NCBI GenBank assembly: GCA_021208135.1
Contig: JAJOKB010000097.1
Coordinates: 1-64,000, forward strand
Reading direction: 5' to 3'
Length of the DNA: 64,000 bases
Origin: Verrucomicrobiota bacterium
Lineage (GTDB): Bacteria > Verrucomicrobiota > Verrucomicrobiia > Opitutales > Oceanipulchritudinaceae
Position 1 is the stretch's first letter. Each line of letters starts with the position of its first letter. The translations under genes were made by a program, and so were the position numbers. Below, piece by piece: positions 11,501 through 22,931 of the stretch. Under the pieces are notes generated by a model. It did no database searches, was not told where the DNA came from, and saw only the letters and a program-made list of their open reading frames with translations.

Positions 11501-14500
11501 TCTTCTCCGATGACCCAGTCAATTCCACACTCACCATCCCGGCGAGTTTATCAGTTACAGACGCACCAGGTCTGGCAGTCCAGGAGACGGAATTAAATTT
11601 TGCCAATGTTTTTGTGGGCGGTTCCTCAACACAAATATTGACTCTGAGAAACTCCGGTACGGAAACACTGCGCATTGCGAGCATACTGCCAAGCGAAGGT
11701 TTTGTTGTTGAAGCACCGCTACCCCTGGTGCTCGTTCCGGGTGAGCGAAGTCAAGTTCTGGTACGGGCACTGGGACTGGCTGAAGGCGCATTTCATGGTT
11801 CCGTTCGCATTTACTCCACAGACCCAACCGATCCTGAAGTTAGTATCGCCTTGAGCGGAAACAGCATTCTTCCGCCCAAAATCAATCCCATCCAATCGCG
11901 CATCGACCAACAGTTGCGCTCTGGCCAAGTGGTTTCAATTGCCATTCCATTGCGCAACGATGGCGCACACACGCTGGAATATGCCTTTGGCGGCGAATTC
12001 CCTTCGTGGCTGAAAGTTGGTCCGGCCTCAGGTTCTATATTTGTGGGCGAATCCCTCGAAGTGGATTTGCATCTGGATGCCAGCGGTATGCAGCAAGGGC
12101 AATACGCGGTCAGAATTTATTTAAACAGCAACGATCCAACCCTCGAACAACAAGCCCTCACGGTGGTCATTAATGTCGTTGACGGAGCTTGGCTTGCGGT
12201 GAACCCACAACGTGTGGAGTACAGTGTCGTGTACCAGGGATGGCCGCAGGCGCAAACCATTGAGTTTCATAATCGGGGCAACAGCACAGTCAACCTGTCC
12301 TCTCCTGCAATAACAGGCAGCGGATTCAACCTGTCCCAGACGCCAGCAACCTCCTTGGCCCCCGGAGCCAAAACTACGGCAATCATCACTGCAAATCCTG
12401 CGGTCAATGGCAGCTTGCAAGGCTATTTCACGCTGAATACCACCGCTCCAGACTTACCACTGATTCAAATCCCATTAACTATGGAGGCTCGGTCGGCGCC
12501 CATACTGGAGCTGAATCCAGAAAGCTTTGCATTTGAACTGATGCGCGGAGAACAGACTTTTGCCACGCTTTCACTGGCGAATGTCGGGATGGATGTGCTC
12601 GACATCGGACTCGCTGCCAAGGCCCAAAGCTCTGGCAGGGTGTTCGGTCAAATTTTGCAAACCTTTAATGTGAGCGCCAAGACGGGCGATCTGGGTATTG
12701 TTTCCGTGGCCTGGCTCAACAACAGGTTCTACGTGGGCGGTCGCAATTCCACTGCGCGAATACCTCAAATATATGTGCTCGATCGCGAGGGTAATCTGGT
12801 CAATCAGTTCGCCTTGCCCGGCGTTTCAGCAGGAAGTTGGGGAGCCAGAGACATGACATCGGATGGCTTTTACCTGTATGCCGGATGGGATGGTGGCATC
12901 GTAAAACTTGATATGATCGGCAATTTCGTCGCAGCCTTGCCAAAGCCCTCTGGGGTCGGGGCAGTGAACGCCCTTGCCTATGATCGGCATACAGGCAACT
13001 TCTGGGTAGGAGACTTTTACAGTGGTCTGATTGAAATGCGCCCAGACGGGGAAGTGCTGCGCAGAATTCCCAAACCGGACTATATGGAATTAATGTTTGG
13101 AGTGGCGTACGATGATGTGACGCCCGGTGGACCCTATCTTTGGGTAGCGGAAATCAAGGAATTACCTACCCGCAGAATTCACCAGTTTGATCCGCACACG
13201 GGCACCTATACCGGGCTCACATTCACGATGAATCCTGCGGATGGCTTCTCTGCCGGACTGGATTTCACCAGCGACTGGCAACCTGGAACCGCTACTCTGC
13301 TAGCCATCAATCAGGATCGCGATGACAAGCTGCACGTCATAAATCTGGCCGATGTCCAAAACTGGCTGACGCTGCAAAACTACACAGCCTCGTTAGCGGC
13401 AGGGCATCAGGTGGATATCGAGGTGCGCATCGATGCGGAAGACGTTATCGGTGGCACCCATGTTGCCGAAATTATCGTGCGCAGCAACGATCCTGCGCAA
13501 CCTGAACGCATCGTTCCGGTATCTTTGACTGTGACCGGAACCCCTGCAATTGAGTTACCGGCACCTGAAATCGTGTTTCCCGATGGCATATTTGCCAATG
13601 CGGTCAACCAACGCGAATTCATGATTCGCAATACAGGTACGGACGTATTGATCCTTACCAATCCTGGTGTTACAGGCTCCGGTTTTAGTCTGCAAAGCCC
13701 ACAAAGCATCGCCATTCAGCCGCAAAACACGCACTCCTTTGAGGTTCGTTTCCAGGCATCAACCCCCGGAAATTACCAGGGAACCTTATCCTTCAAAGCA
13801 ACGATCCGGAGCGCCCATTGGTCAGCATTCCGCTATCGGCTCAGGCTGTCGCAGCCCCGGTACTCGCAGTGGATACCAGCACGCGTACAGTGGAACTGTA
13901 CGCCGGTCAAAGTCTCGATACCTTGGTTACAATCGCCAATACCGGAGGCAGTACATTGGAGTGGAACATCAGCGCACACACACCCTCCATTCTGACTACT
14001 CAAGGTGACAACCAGTCCATACCATTGACACTTTCGCCCTCGGCAGAGACCGATGTGCTGCTGGCAGTCGATGACGATGACATGTGGATTATGAATACCA
14101 GCAGTGCTGCTACCCCTAAACAATTGCCTTACAGTGAAGACTTTGAAGATGGCCGCTGGAATGACACCTGGGTCAACTCAGCGGGCACAGGTAAGGCTGT
14201 TGTGACCGAGACTACGGCAGGAGAAGGCGTGTACAGTTTGCATTACTATGGCCAGCGATCCAATACGCACAGGCGTGGGATTCAGCAGCATTTCGAACCC
14301 TCGCATCCAGACTATTTCTCATTCCGCGTGCGCAGTGGGCCGGCAGAACAGAACTCAGGCTTTGTAACCTTGGGCGATATCTATGGCGGCGAAATGTTCT
14401 TTTTCTTTTCCAACGCCTCCGGCTACTGGTTCTGTAACAATGACACCGGAGGTGATGCTTCACAAGCGGCTAATCCTGATCGTTGGTACAGAGTGGAACT

Positions 14501-17356
14501 GCGCAACATGAACTGGCAAACCAAACGGTTTGATTACTACCTCGACGGAGAACTGATCAAGGCTGGTGTTCAATTTCGCAATCCGAACGTGGCATCCATT
14601 ACCCGTCTGTTTCTCTATAATTACGATGCCAATTCAGAGGCGTGGTGGGATGACATCAGGCTCGGAGTCCATACCTTGCCATGGATGGAGTTTGCCTCTC
14701 AGTCCGGCCAGTTATCGACCACCGAGACCATCCATGCCCAAGCGACAATTTCAGCAGCGTACTTAACCGCTGGTCAGCACTCCGGGGAAATCGTGCTGCG
14801 CAGCAACGATCCATTGGCCGACTTTATCAATATCCCCATAAGACTTCTGGTTGCCGATTCTCCGGGACTATTGCTGCCACGGGCAGAGATCGACTTTGGG
14901 GCCGTGGTGCCGGGCAGCTCGGCAACACGTAACCTGCGCATCGCCAATTCCGGTACCCAGACATTGGTCATTCAAGAGTTGCATTTCGCAGATGTGGCTT
15001 TTGGAAGCAATCAAGCATTGCCGATTACAATTCCAGCGGGCCAGAGTCTGGACATTCCCATTCAATTTTCTCCGCAGGAAGCGCGCGCCCACAATAGCAG
15101 TATTACATTTACCACCAACCTGCCCTACCCCTCCAACCAAACGGCTGTGCTGACAGGATCGGGACCTTTGCCACCGGTACTTGAGGCCAGTGCGGATACA
15201 GTTCGCATTACAGTACCTGCTGGGGCACAACTCTCCACTCAAATCACCTTCAGCAACAGTGGACAAGGGCCGCTGAATCTGACTGCCTTGTTGCGCACCG
15301 AGGCAATCAAAGGCGGTGCCGGGGTCTCCGGCAACGATCCCCTGCATATAGCCAGGAGTGGCGGTCCAGACAGCTTTGGTTATACGTTTAAGGATGACAC
15401 CGAAGAACACGGCGCATTTTTCCAATGGGATGAAATTGCCGTACCGATGGGTGGATCTGGTGTTGAGCTGACACCGCTCACAGGTCGTCCCCGCGATTCC
15501 AATGGCAACAATCCCGGCGCATTTGTCACCGGGTTGCCGCTGACATTTGAGTTCCCCTTCTACGGCACCGAAAGGCAGGAAATGGCAGTTTCCGCATATG
15601 GTGCGGTGTATTTTGATGCCGCTCCAAAAGTGTCTGCTGATGGTATATTCCGTTGCCCGGCATCCCGACCAACAAAACCCTAACTTCCGGTACCAACGCA
15701 TTTATCGCTACATATGTGGATTCACTAAACATTGTCCCAGGAGCCGTTTATTGGCTGGCGACAGAGGATCGCATCATCGTGCAGCACCATCGAGTCACGG
15801 GTTTCTTCCAAGACCACGCCACTTTTCAAACCATTTTATACCCCAACGGTGACATCCGCATGCAGTATCTCGAAACCGGCCCTTGGTTGCGCGGCAGCAG
15901 CGCCACCATTGGTATCCAGGGTAACTCCTCAACCGCACTGCAATACGGCCACTGGTTAGGAAATTCAATCGTGCCTGGCAGATCCATTTACTACACCTAT
16001 CCGGGGAATCCTTTTCGCGACTGGCTGCGCAGCCATAAACGCACGGCCAATATCCAGCCTGGTGAGGCATTTACCTTAACACTGGATTTTCTCAGCGGTG
16101 ACCTGGTGCCAGGCACCTATTTTGGGGCTGTCGAAGTGCGCAGCAATGACCCCCAATCTCCCACAGTCTTCATCCCGGTTGAATTTACCGTTACCGAGCC
16201 TGACACCACAGGGCTGACTGTGCTGCGCAGGGTGGATGGCACCGTGCTTGAGGGCGGAGTCACGGCAATATCCCGCGAACACCTCGTGGCCTTCTCCCCA
16301 AGAACAACAACCGAAAACATTGTCTATTCAGTGACAGATTCCGGATATGGGACGGTCCTGATCAACCAGATTCCCGGCACTCAATTTACTCAGGCTGACA
16401 TCGATGATGGTCGCGTCACCTACCAGCACGATGGTTCGGATTTCAGTAGCACCAGTGTGATCGGCTTTTCTTTGACCGACGGCGTGGATACGCTGGGGCC
16501 TTTGGGACTAGGATTTGCCGTATCTCCGGTCAACGACCCACCCACGATTGCAGGACCTGCCTATTTCAATGCCGCCACCGCCCTATCGGAGTGGTTGCCT
16601 GGCATGATGGTCGATGACCCGGACATCAGTCACATTTACGCCAACTGGCACCTGACCGTGGAGGTAGCGCACGGCACGCTCCATTTGAGCACCAACCTGC
16701 CGAACGGATTTTACTCGGGCGGCATAGGCAGCGTGCAAAATAATGGCACCAGAAAGGTCACCGTGGAAACATGGCTATCGCGAATGCAGACTAATTTTGG
16801 TTCACCCAGAGGTATCAGGTATACTTCGAATGCAGGTTTCAGTGGCACAGACTACCTGACCATTACCCTTAACGATCTTGGCAATACCGGTGTCGGTGGA
16901 CCGCTGGAAGCTACACTCACGATTCCCATTGTCGTTTACCCGAGTGACTTTCACCGTTGGCGCGCCGATAAATTCCCAGCGGAGATTTTGTCCGACCCTT
17001 TATTGGAGGAATCTGTTTGGGGCGATTTGGCAGATCCTGACATGGATAACTTGCCGAACATCATGGAATATGCACTTGGCCTGAACCCATTGAAAGCCGA
17101 CGCCACAGAGCATCTCCGTACCGGGTTTGACGGTGTTAACTTCTGGTTACAATACCCACGGATAAACCCGCTGTACGGATACACCATTCAACCGCAATGG
17201 GCTGACTCTCCCGCTGGCCCTTGGAGAACCAACGGATTAGTGATGCGCACTGTCGAAGCCAACGACCAGCAGACCATTCTCGAGGCAAGAATTTCGGCGG
17301 TGGATGATCAGCCCCGCTACCTGCGTTTACACTTGGTTCCCAACACCGAAGACTAG
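8504..17356 (+). CDS. Giant secreted multidomain subtilisin-like (S8) protease with choice-of-anchor D/ASPM-like repeats, beta-propeller, nidogen-like and cadherin-like modules; frameshifts near 9690, 13800 and 15650
   Basis: Catalytic triad motifs VIDTGVDYTHPDI, NHGTHCAGTIAA, FSGTSMATPHVSGAAALLL; repeated xSNDPxxP segments; fragments 8504-9697, 9724-13995, 13818-15683 and 15653-17356 are collinear and join after single-base repairs. Confidence 0.88.
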
Positions 17357-17511
17357 TACCGCATAAGCTATTTGCTTCGCATCTGCGCGTGTCACAACGG
17401 ATTCACAGCGGCGTAACCAGTGAATGCCTGACCGAAAGAAGCGACTTTTTATGTTTGAATTTACCCGGTGCCGAGGCAAGTGTGGCTAGCGATCCTTCCT
17501 GCCACATACCT

Positions 17512-18555
17512 ATGAAAACCCTCGACCAAAAACTGGCCAACATTCATGCCGACCCGCATGGGGCCAAAGACTTTATCATTGCTGATGCCAAGGATGCCGA
17601 CATGGCATTCGGTGTCACCGCCCCAGGCCCGCAACGCGGCAGTTGCCGGCACGGTTACAATGAATCCGAAGGGTGCTGGAAAACATTGGAGGACTACCGT
17701 CGGCAAATTCGTGAGGTCATAACCCAGGGTATCGTCGATATCGTTCTGGTGTCCGCTTCAAATCTGGAACAGTTGGCCATGCGGGAAAAATTGTTTGCCA
17801 ATTCAGCCATCACTCCTGCAGCCAGGGCCAATGATACTTCGGATATCTGGGCCGTGCGCGGTGGCAAGTATCCAACCCACCACCCCAGTCGCTCCTTTCG
17901 CACCGCCACCTTAAGCCACATCAAGTACGGTCGCCTGGAGGACAATCAACACAAGCCTTTCATCGGTGCTGACCTGGGTTTGTATTCCATCACTTTTACC
18001 AACGACATTGATTGGGATTACAAAGCGCTGCAGGACTTTAATCAATTCCGCCTGGAGGCCGAACAGGCCAATTTCCGCTATTTTCTGGAAGTTTTTAATC
18101 CGAATGTGGATCCCGGCATTCCGAATGAAAAAGTCGGTGCCTTTCTTAATGACCATATCGTGCGCTGTCTGGCAGGCGTCACTTCGGTCGGTCGTCCTGT
18201 CTTTCTGAAAATCCCCTACAACGGACCCGGCCCCCTGGAAGAACTTGTCAGCTATGATCCGCATCTGGTCGTTGGTATTTTGGGCGGCAGCGCAGGTACC
18301 ACTCTGGACGCATTTCAACTCATTCACGATGCGAAAAAATACGGTGCCCGCGTTGCTTTGTTTGGCCGCAAAATCAACCTGTCTGAACACCCCCTGGCCT
18401 TTATTGAATTTCTGCGCCGGGTAGTGGATGAAGAAGTCACGCCCACCGAGGCAGTCAAGGCGTACCACGGTGTGCTGCAGCAGTTGGGTATCAAACCGCA
18501 GCGCCACTTGCGCAGCGACCTTGTTCTGACAACCAATAAGATGAGTTACAAATAA
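17512..18555 (+). CDS. Conserved protein resembling class I aldolase-type TIM barrel (DeoC/LacD-like), function uncertain
   Basis: Intact ORF; KIPYNGPGPLEELVSYDPHLVVGILGGSAGTTLDAFQLIHDAKKYGARVALFGRKIN resembles aldolase barrel C-terminal half; start chosen at MKTLDQKLANIHADPHG. Confidence 0.55.
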   Translation: MKTLDQKLANIHADPHGAKDFIIADAKDADMAFGVTAPGPQRGSCRHGYNESEGCWKTLEDYRRQIREVITQGIVDIVLVSASNLEQLAMREKLFANSAITPAARANDTSDIWAVRGGKYPTHHPSRSFRTATLSHIKYGRLEDNQHKPFIGADLGLYSITFTNDIDWDYKALQDFNQFRLEAEQANFRYFLEVFNPNVDPGIPNEKVGAFLNDHIVRCLAGVTSVGRPVFLKIPYNGPGPLEELVSYDPHLVVGILGGSAGTTLDAFQLIHDAKKYGARVALFGRKINLSEHPLAFIEFLRRVVDEEVTPTEAVKAYHGVLQQLGIKPQRHLRSDLVLTTNKMSYK

Positions 18556-18558
18556 GCC

Positions 18559-19128
18559 ATGAAACGTTCTGCAATCAATCAGGTTTTTCAGCAGGCATCC
18601 GCCTGCTTCGCACGCCATGGCTGGGTTCTTCCACCCAACCCCAAATGGGACATTACGGATTTTGGGTTGGGTGATTTCGATCGCTTTGGGCTAACCTTAA
18701 TCAATCTGGCCGAAGAACCGGAATATTGCGAAAAACTCATGTTTGCACGCAGAGGACAGGAGACGCCAGCACACACACATGCCCGCAAAAAAGAAGACAT
18801 CATCTGCAGAAATGGTGAGCTGGTGTTGCAACTATGGGCAGGCGCTCCTGACAAAACTGCACCGGGCACTCAGTTTCCTCTCAAAGTGAACGGTGCCCTC
18901 CGCGATTTTGCCAGCGGCGATCTGCTCACTCTTAAATCGGGAGAACGCGTAACGCTCATTCCAGGAATTTATCATGCCTTCTGGCCATCTACCGACGAAT
19001 GCATAATAGGCGAGGTTTCCACCGCTAATGACGACCTGAACGACAATTTCTTCACAAATCCCGATATAGGACGTTTTCCAGGTATTGACGAAGACGAACC
19101 TGCAGAAATCAGGCTCATCAGCGAGTGA
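18559..19128 (+). CDS. D-lyxose ketol-isomerase family (cupin) protein
   Basis: ORF with MFARRGQETPAHTHARKKEDIICRNGELVLQLW and LIPGIYHAFWPSTDECIIGEVSTANDDLNDNFF, typical of D-lyxose ketol-isomerases. Confidence 0.85.
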   Translation: MKRSAINQVFQQASACFARHGWVLPPNPKWDITDFGLGDFDRFGLTLINLAEEPEYCEKLMFARRGQETPAHTHARKKEDIICRNGELVLQLWAGAPDKTAPGTQFPLKVNGALRDFASGDLLTLKSGERVTLIPGIYHAFWPSTDECIIGEVSTANDDLNDNFFTNPDIGRFPGIDEDEPAEIRLISE

Positions 19129-19143
19129 TTCCGGGGCCGTGCC

Positions 19144-20559
19144 TCAAGGCTCTTCGTGAAAAACGAATGGAAAAGGAGTTTTGTACACGAACCAACCGCT
19201 GGTAACCACCAATTCATCCCCCCAAAGAACAATTGAACCAATACCGGGCAGAGAGTTGTCGCCGCTGGATGGGCTTGGGTTGTACATTCTGCCAGTAGCC
19301 GGATCCGGAATGAATAATTTGAACCCGGTGGCCAGGAGTAGCTTGCCACCGGCATTCAACACAACGCCTGCAGTATTCGTGGAATCATTGAAATCATCGT
19401 TGAAAGCTATTTCTTCGAAGGTGAATGCTGGTCCACGAAAGACAACCCGGTACGTTCCACCGCCAACCGAAGCGAAAACTCCGTGTCCGGTTACTTTTCT
19501 CAAGGCAATCGCACCGGGGTATTCGGCAGAGGAAATCCAGGAATCCCCATTACTGAGGTGCAATTGAAAAGTAGTGATATTCCCGGGTTGAGTGATGATT
19601 CGACTTAACACAAAGAGCCTCCCATCGATCAACCAAACTCTGTCAATACTCCCCCGACTACCATCATGTGGAGGTTGGAATGGCACAGGTCGCCAATTCG
19701 CTCCACCATCGGTAGTCTGTAAAACATAATCATCCTCCCAGGCACCGCCAAAGGTCGACCCGGCATTGTTCAAATAGGTGTAGGCAGTACTGCCCCCTTC
19801 CCAGGCAATATGCCCGCCGACATCATTGCTGGCATAGGTCAGCGCACCAGAACCGTTCACAGCAACCATAGTGCGATTGCCTGAGTTCAGATTGTAACTT
19901 TCAACCCAGAACTCACCATTCAGGTTCGAGAAAGTTTTACCTAATCCATCACTCGGGATTATTTCCCATGTGATGCCACCGTCAGCAGAAAAAGAATAGG
20001 GACTGGAGAATATCTTGCCGTCCTTCACCAGAACTGCGCTGCGGGTAAATCTGTCGGGCGAGTTGATGGAATATCGGGTCCAATGAATAAATCGGCCTGT
20101 GGGCTTATCGACCAATTCACGGTGCATCATCCATTGCTGAGTACTGGAATCGAGAAACATGCGCTGCCGTGGTGTCTGCCCGGCACTGAAGTATGTCCAC
20201 TTGGCAACAGGTTCCAGCCAGTACATCCACGGAAAGACCTGCCTGGAAGTCCACGCCCAGGTGCCCAATACGGGATCATACAGCAAAAGACTGTCGGGCG
20301 ATTCACTTAGGGTACGCACAAAACCCAAGCCAGCATGCGAAATCCAACCTTGCCCTCTATCAATGAACCAGCCGAACCATGGACTACTCATCCAAGCGCC
20401 ACTGACCGCGGCCTCACTCAATAATTGACTGTGGGCAATCTGAGAATCGTGCCACACAGGGTTCGAATCAGACAACTGATGGCTCAAGCCAGCCGCATTC
20501 AGGGTGCCAAAAAGTGGAAGACAGACCAAAAGAACAAGACCACAAGCAGAGATTTTCAT
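19144..20559 (-). CDS. Secreted protein, possible BNR/sialidase-like propeller, unknown function
   Basis: Signal peptide MKISACGLVLLVCLPLFGTLNAAG; repeated DGGITWEIIPSDG / TDGGANWRPVPFQ Asp-box-like motifs. Confidence 0.65.
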   Translation of the reverse strand: MKISACGLVLLVCLPLFGTLNAAGLSHQLSDSNPVWHDSQIAHSQLLSEAAVSGAWMSSPWFGWFIDRGQGWISHAGLGFVRTLSESPDSLLLYDPVLGTWAWTSRQVFPWMYWLEPVAKWTYFSAGQTPRQRMFLDSSTQQWMMHRELVDKPTGRFIHWTRYSINSPDRFTRSAVLVKDGKIFSSPYSFSADGGITWEIIPSDGLGKTFSNLNGEFWVESYNLNSGNRTMVAVNGSGALTYASNDVGGHIAWEGGSTAYTYLNNAGSTFGGAWEDDYVLQTTDGGANWRPVPFQPPHDGSRGSIDRVWLIDGRLFVLSRIITQPGNITTFQLHLSNGDSWISSAEYPGAIALRKVTGHGVFASVGGGTYRVVFRGPAFTFEEIAFNDDFNDSTNTAGVVLNAGGKLLLATGFKLFIPDPATGRMYNPSPSSGDNSLPGIGSIVLWGDELVVTSGWFVYKTPFPFVFHEEP

Positions 20560-20755
20560 AATTTAAATTTTGTAATTTACCTATTCCCGAACAACCCACA
20601 GGACAGATATGGAAACAAGAGACCGAAAATACTTGCAAGCTGCTGTTTTTATGGACCTTAGTCAAGGGTCGGCGAGTGCAATAATCGTAATGATTTTTGT
20701 AATTTCGCATCAGGAGTAAGTTTCGATTGCTGAGTAGTTTCCACCACACCACCCA

Positions 20756-22911
20756 ATGAAGCCAATGATAAATTTCTCATCAAAACTTTCACTCGGTTGG
20801 CTCTGGATACTGACTATTGGATTGTGTCTGATCCAAACTGCGAGCGGTGCCACCTTGGTTGTGACCAACACAGCAAATAGCGGGGTAGGATCTTTACGAA
20901 CCACTCTGCAGTCAGCTAGCCCAAATGACACTATCGTCTTTTCGCCGGGACTGAGCGGTGCAACGATAATACTCACCTCCGGAAGCCTAACTATTAACAC
21001 GAGTGTCACTATTGATGCCAGTGACCTGACACTGCCAATAAGAATCAGTGGAAATAACAACAATCGTGTTCTTGATATCGGTACCTCTGGCAATGTAACT
21101 TTGAGAAGCTTGGTTATTGCCGATGGCACTGCCAACACACCTGGTGGAGGCATACGCAATGCAGGAAGATTGGTTCTGGAAGAGGTCACTGTCACCAACA
21201 ACAGAACTACCGGCGACTTCAATCATGGCGGAGGCATTTATAACGCAGGAACAGGTAACTTAACCATTAATCGCAGTACGATTTCCAACAATACAGCATC
21301 TGCTAACGGCAATGGTGGAGGCCTTAAAAATGATTTTGGTACAGTACAAATTACCAACAGTACATTTTCTGGGAACAGAGCTGGTCAACCCTTCAATGTG
21401 GTGCATTCAATAATTCCGGTGTAGTTGGAAGAATAAATGCCACCATAGTAAGCAGTACATTCTCTGGTAATTCAGCACCCAATGGAACGGGGAGGCATAC
21501 ATGCAGCTGACGGCAATACCATCCGAATCTCACAAAGTATCGTAGCGGGGAACACGACCAACCAGGACCACTCTCCTGATGTTAACGGGCTTTTTGTTTC
21601 GGCAGGGAATAATCTGATAGGAAATAATCGTTTTTCATTCGGTTGGGCGAACAGCGATCTAGTTGAACGCCAAACTCTCCCATCAATCCAAGGTTGGATT
21701 CATTGCGCAACAATGGTGGAAAAACATCCACCCATGCGTTGCTAACGGGATCGCCAGCTATCAATGGGGTGACATCAAGCAACTTTGTTACCATTGACCA
21801 GCGGGGAATACAGCGCCCCCAAGGCAGTGCAGCAGATATTGGAGCCTTTGAATTAGAGGTTACGATGCTCAATCAGACCATTGCTTTTGCTGGTATTGCC
21901 GATCAGGTTGCCACTGCGACAGTCACTTTGAGTGCGACGGCCAGCTCAGGTCTTCCGGTCAGCTTTGCTGTTACTGGTCCAGCGGTCCTGGAAGGTTCAA
22001 TACTGCGTTTTACCGGCGCGGGTCAGGTATCGGTGACTGCTACCCAGGCTGGCGATGCCACGTGGACTGCGGCACCTGCTGTCACACGTACCTTCAATGT
22101 GACCCGAGCAAACGCCTCAGTCACTTTATCCGGCTTGCAGCGCAGTTTTGACGGCACCGCACAACCGGTAAGTGCAGTCACCAACCCGGCTGGACTCAAT
22201 GTCGTCATCACCTATGACGGTTCGACCACTGTTCCCAGTGCTGTCGGCAACTACTCCGTTGTCGCCACTATTGATGAGCCGCTTTACCAAGGATCTGCCA
22301 CTGCCACTTTGGTGATTGAAGTGCAAGTTTCAGCGGAACCTACTATCGAGATTGAATTCGACCCAACATTGGATATTCAGAGTGGATTGTTTCAATCTTT
22401 AGTTGTTGTCAAAAACCCTTCGGAAAGGCCAATTACGGGAATTGCCTTACGGATAAGGGGACTCCCTGACGATGTACAAGTGTACAATGCCTCCATTGAA
22501 GATGGAATCCCGACAATATACTGGTCTTTCACTATTCCACCGGGAGAGAACGTCCAACTAACAGTTTACTATTTTCGCCCAAACAGAAATCCTGACTTCA
22601 ATCCGATTTATGAGCTGGAATCGATTACACCACCTCCACCAGCAAGTGTTTCAGATGAAGGGAACACTGACTATATAGACCTCACTGTGCGTGTTTGGAA
22701 CGGATCTGTGGTTTTGGACTGGTTTGCCACTCCAGGGCAGTCTTATGCAATGGAGTATAGTAACGATGGAAGAAACTGGACAAGAATCCAGACGACATTC
22801 AAGGCCGTTGGCAATCAGCTGCGTTGGATTGATTCTGGGCCACCTCAAACATCTGCAAGACCACTCGACTCTGAAAGCAGATTTTATCGGGTCTACCGCA
22901 TAAACCCTTAA
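20756..22911 (+). CDS. Secreted choice-of-anchor Q / beta-helix-type protein, frameshifted near 21400 and near 21480-21720
   Basis: Signal peptide then ATLVVTNTANSGVGSLRTTLQSASPNDTIVFSPGLSG; GRLVLEEVTVTNNRTTGDFNHGGGIYN; later SGSPAINGVTSSNFVTIDQRGIQRPQGSAADIGAFE; MBG-like segment; C-terminal YAMEYSNDGRNW. Confidence 0.75.
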
Positions 22912-22931
22912 CCCACGGGCTGAGTGATCCT

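Noticed and set aside
14868-15701. 277-aa minus-strand ORF
   Set aside because: Antisense to the subtilase; Cys/Arg-rich composition typical of shadow translation
17911-18618. 235-aa minus-strand ORF
   Set aside because: Antisense to the aldolase-like gene, which has recognisable conserved features
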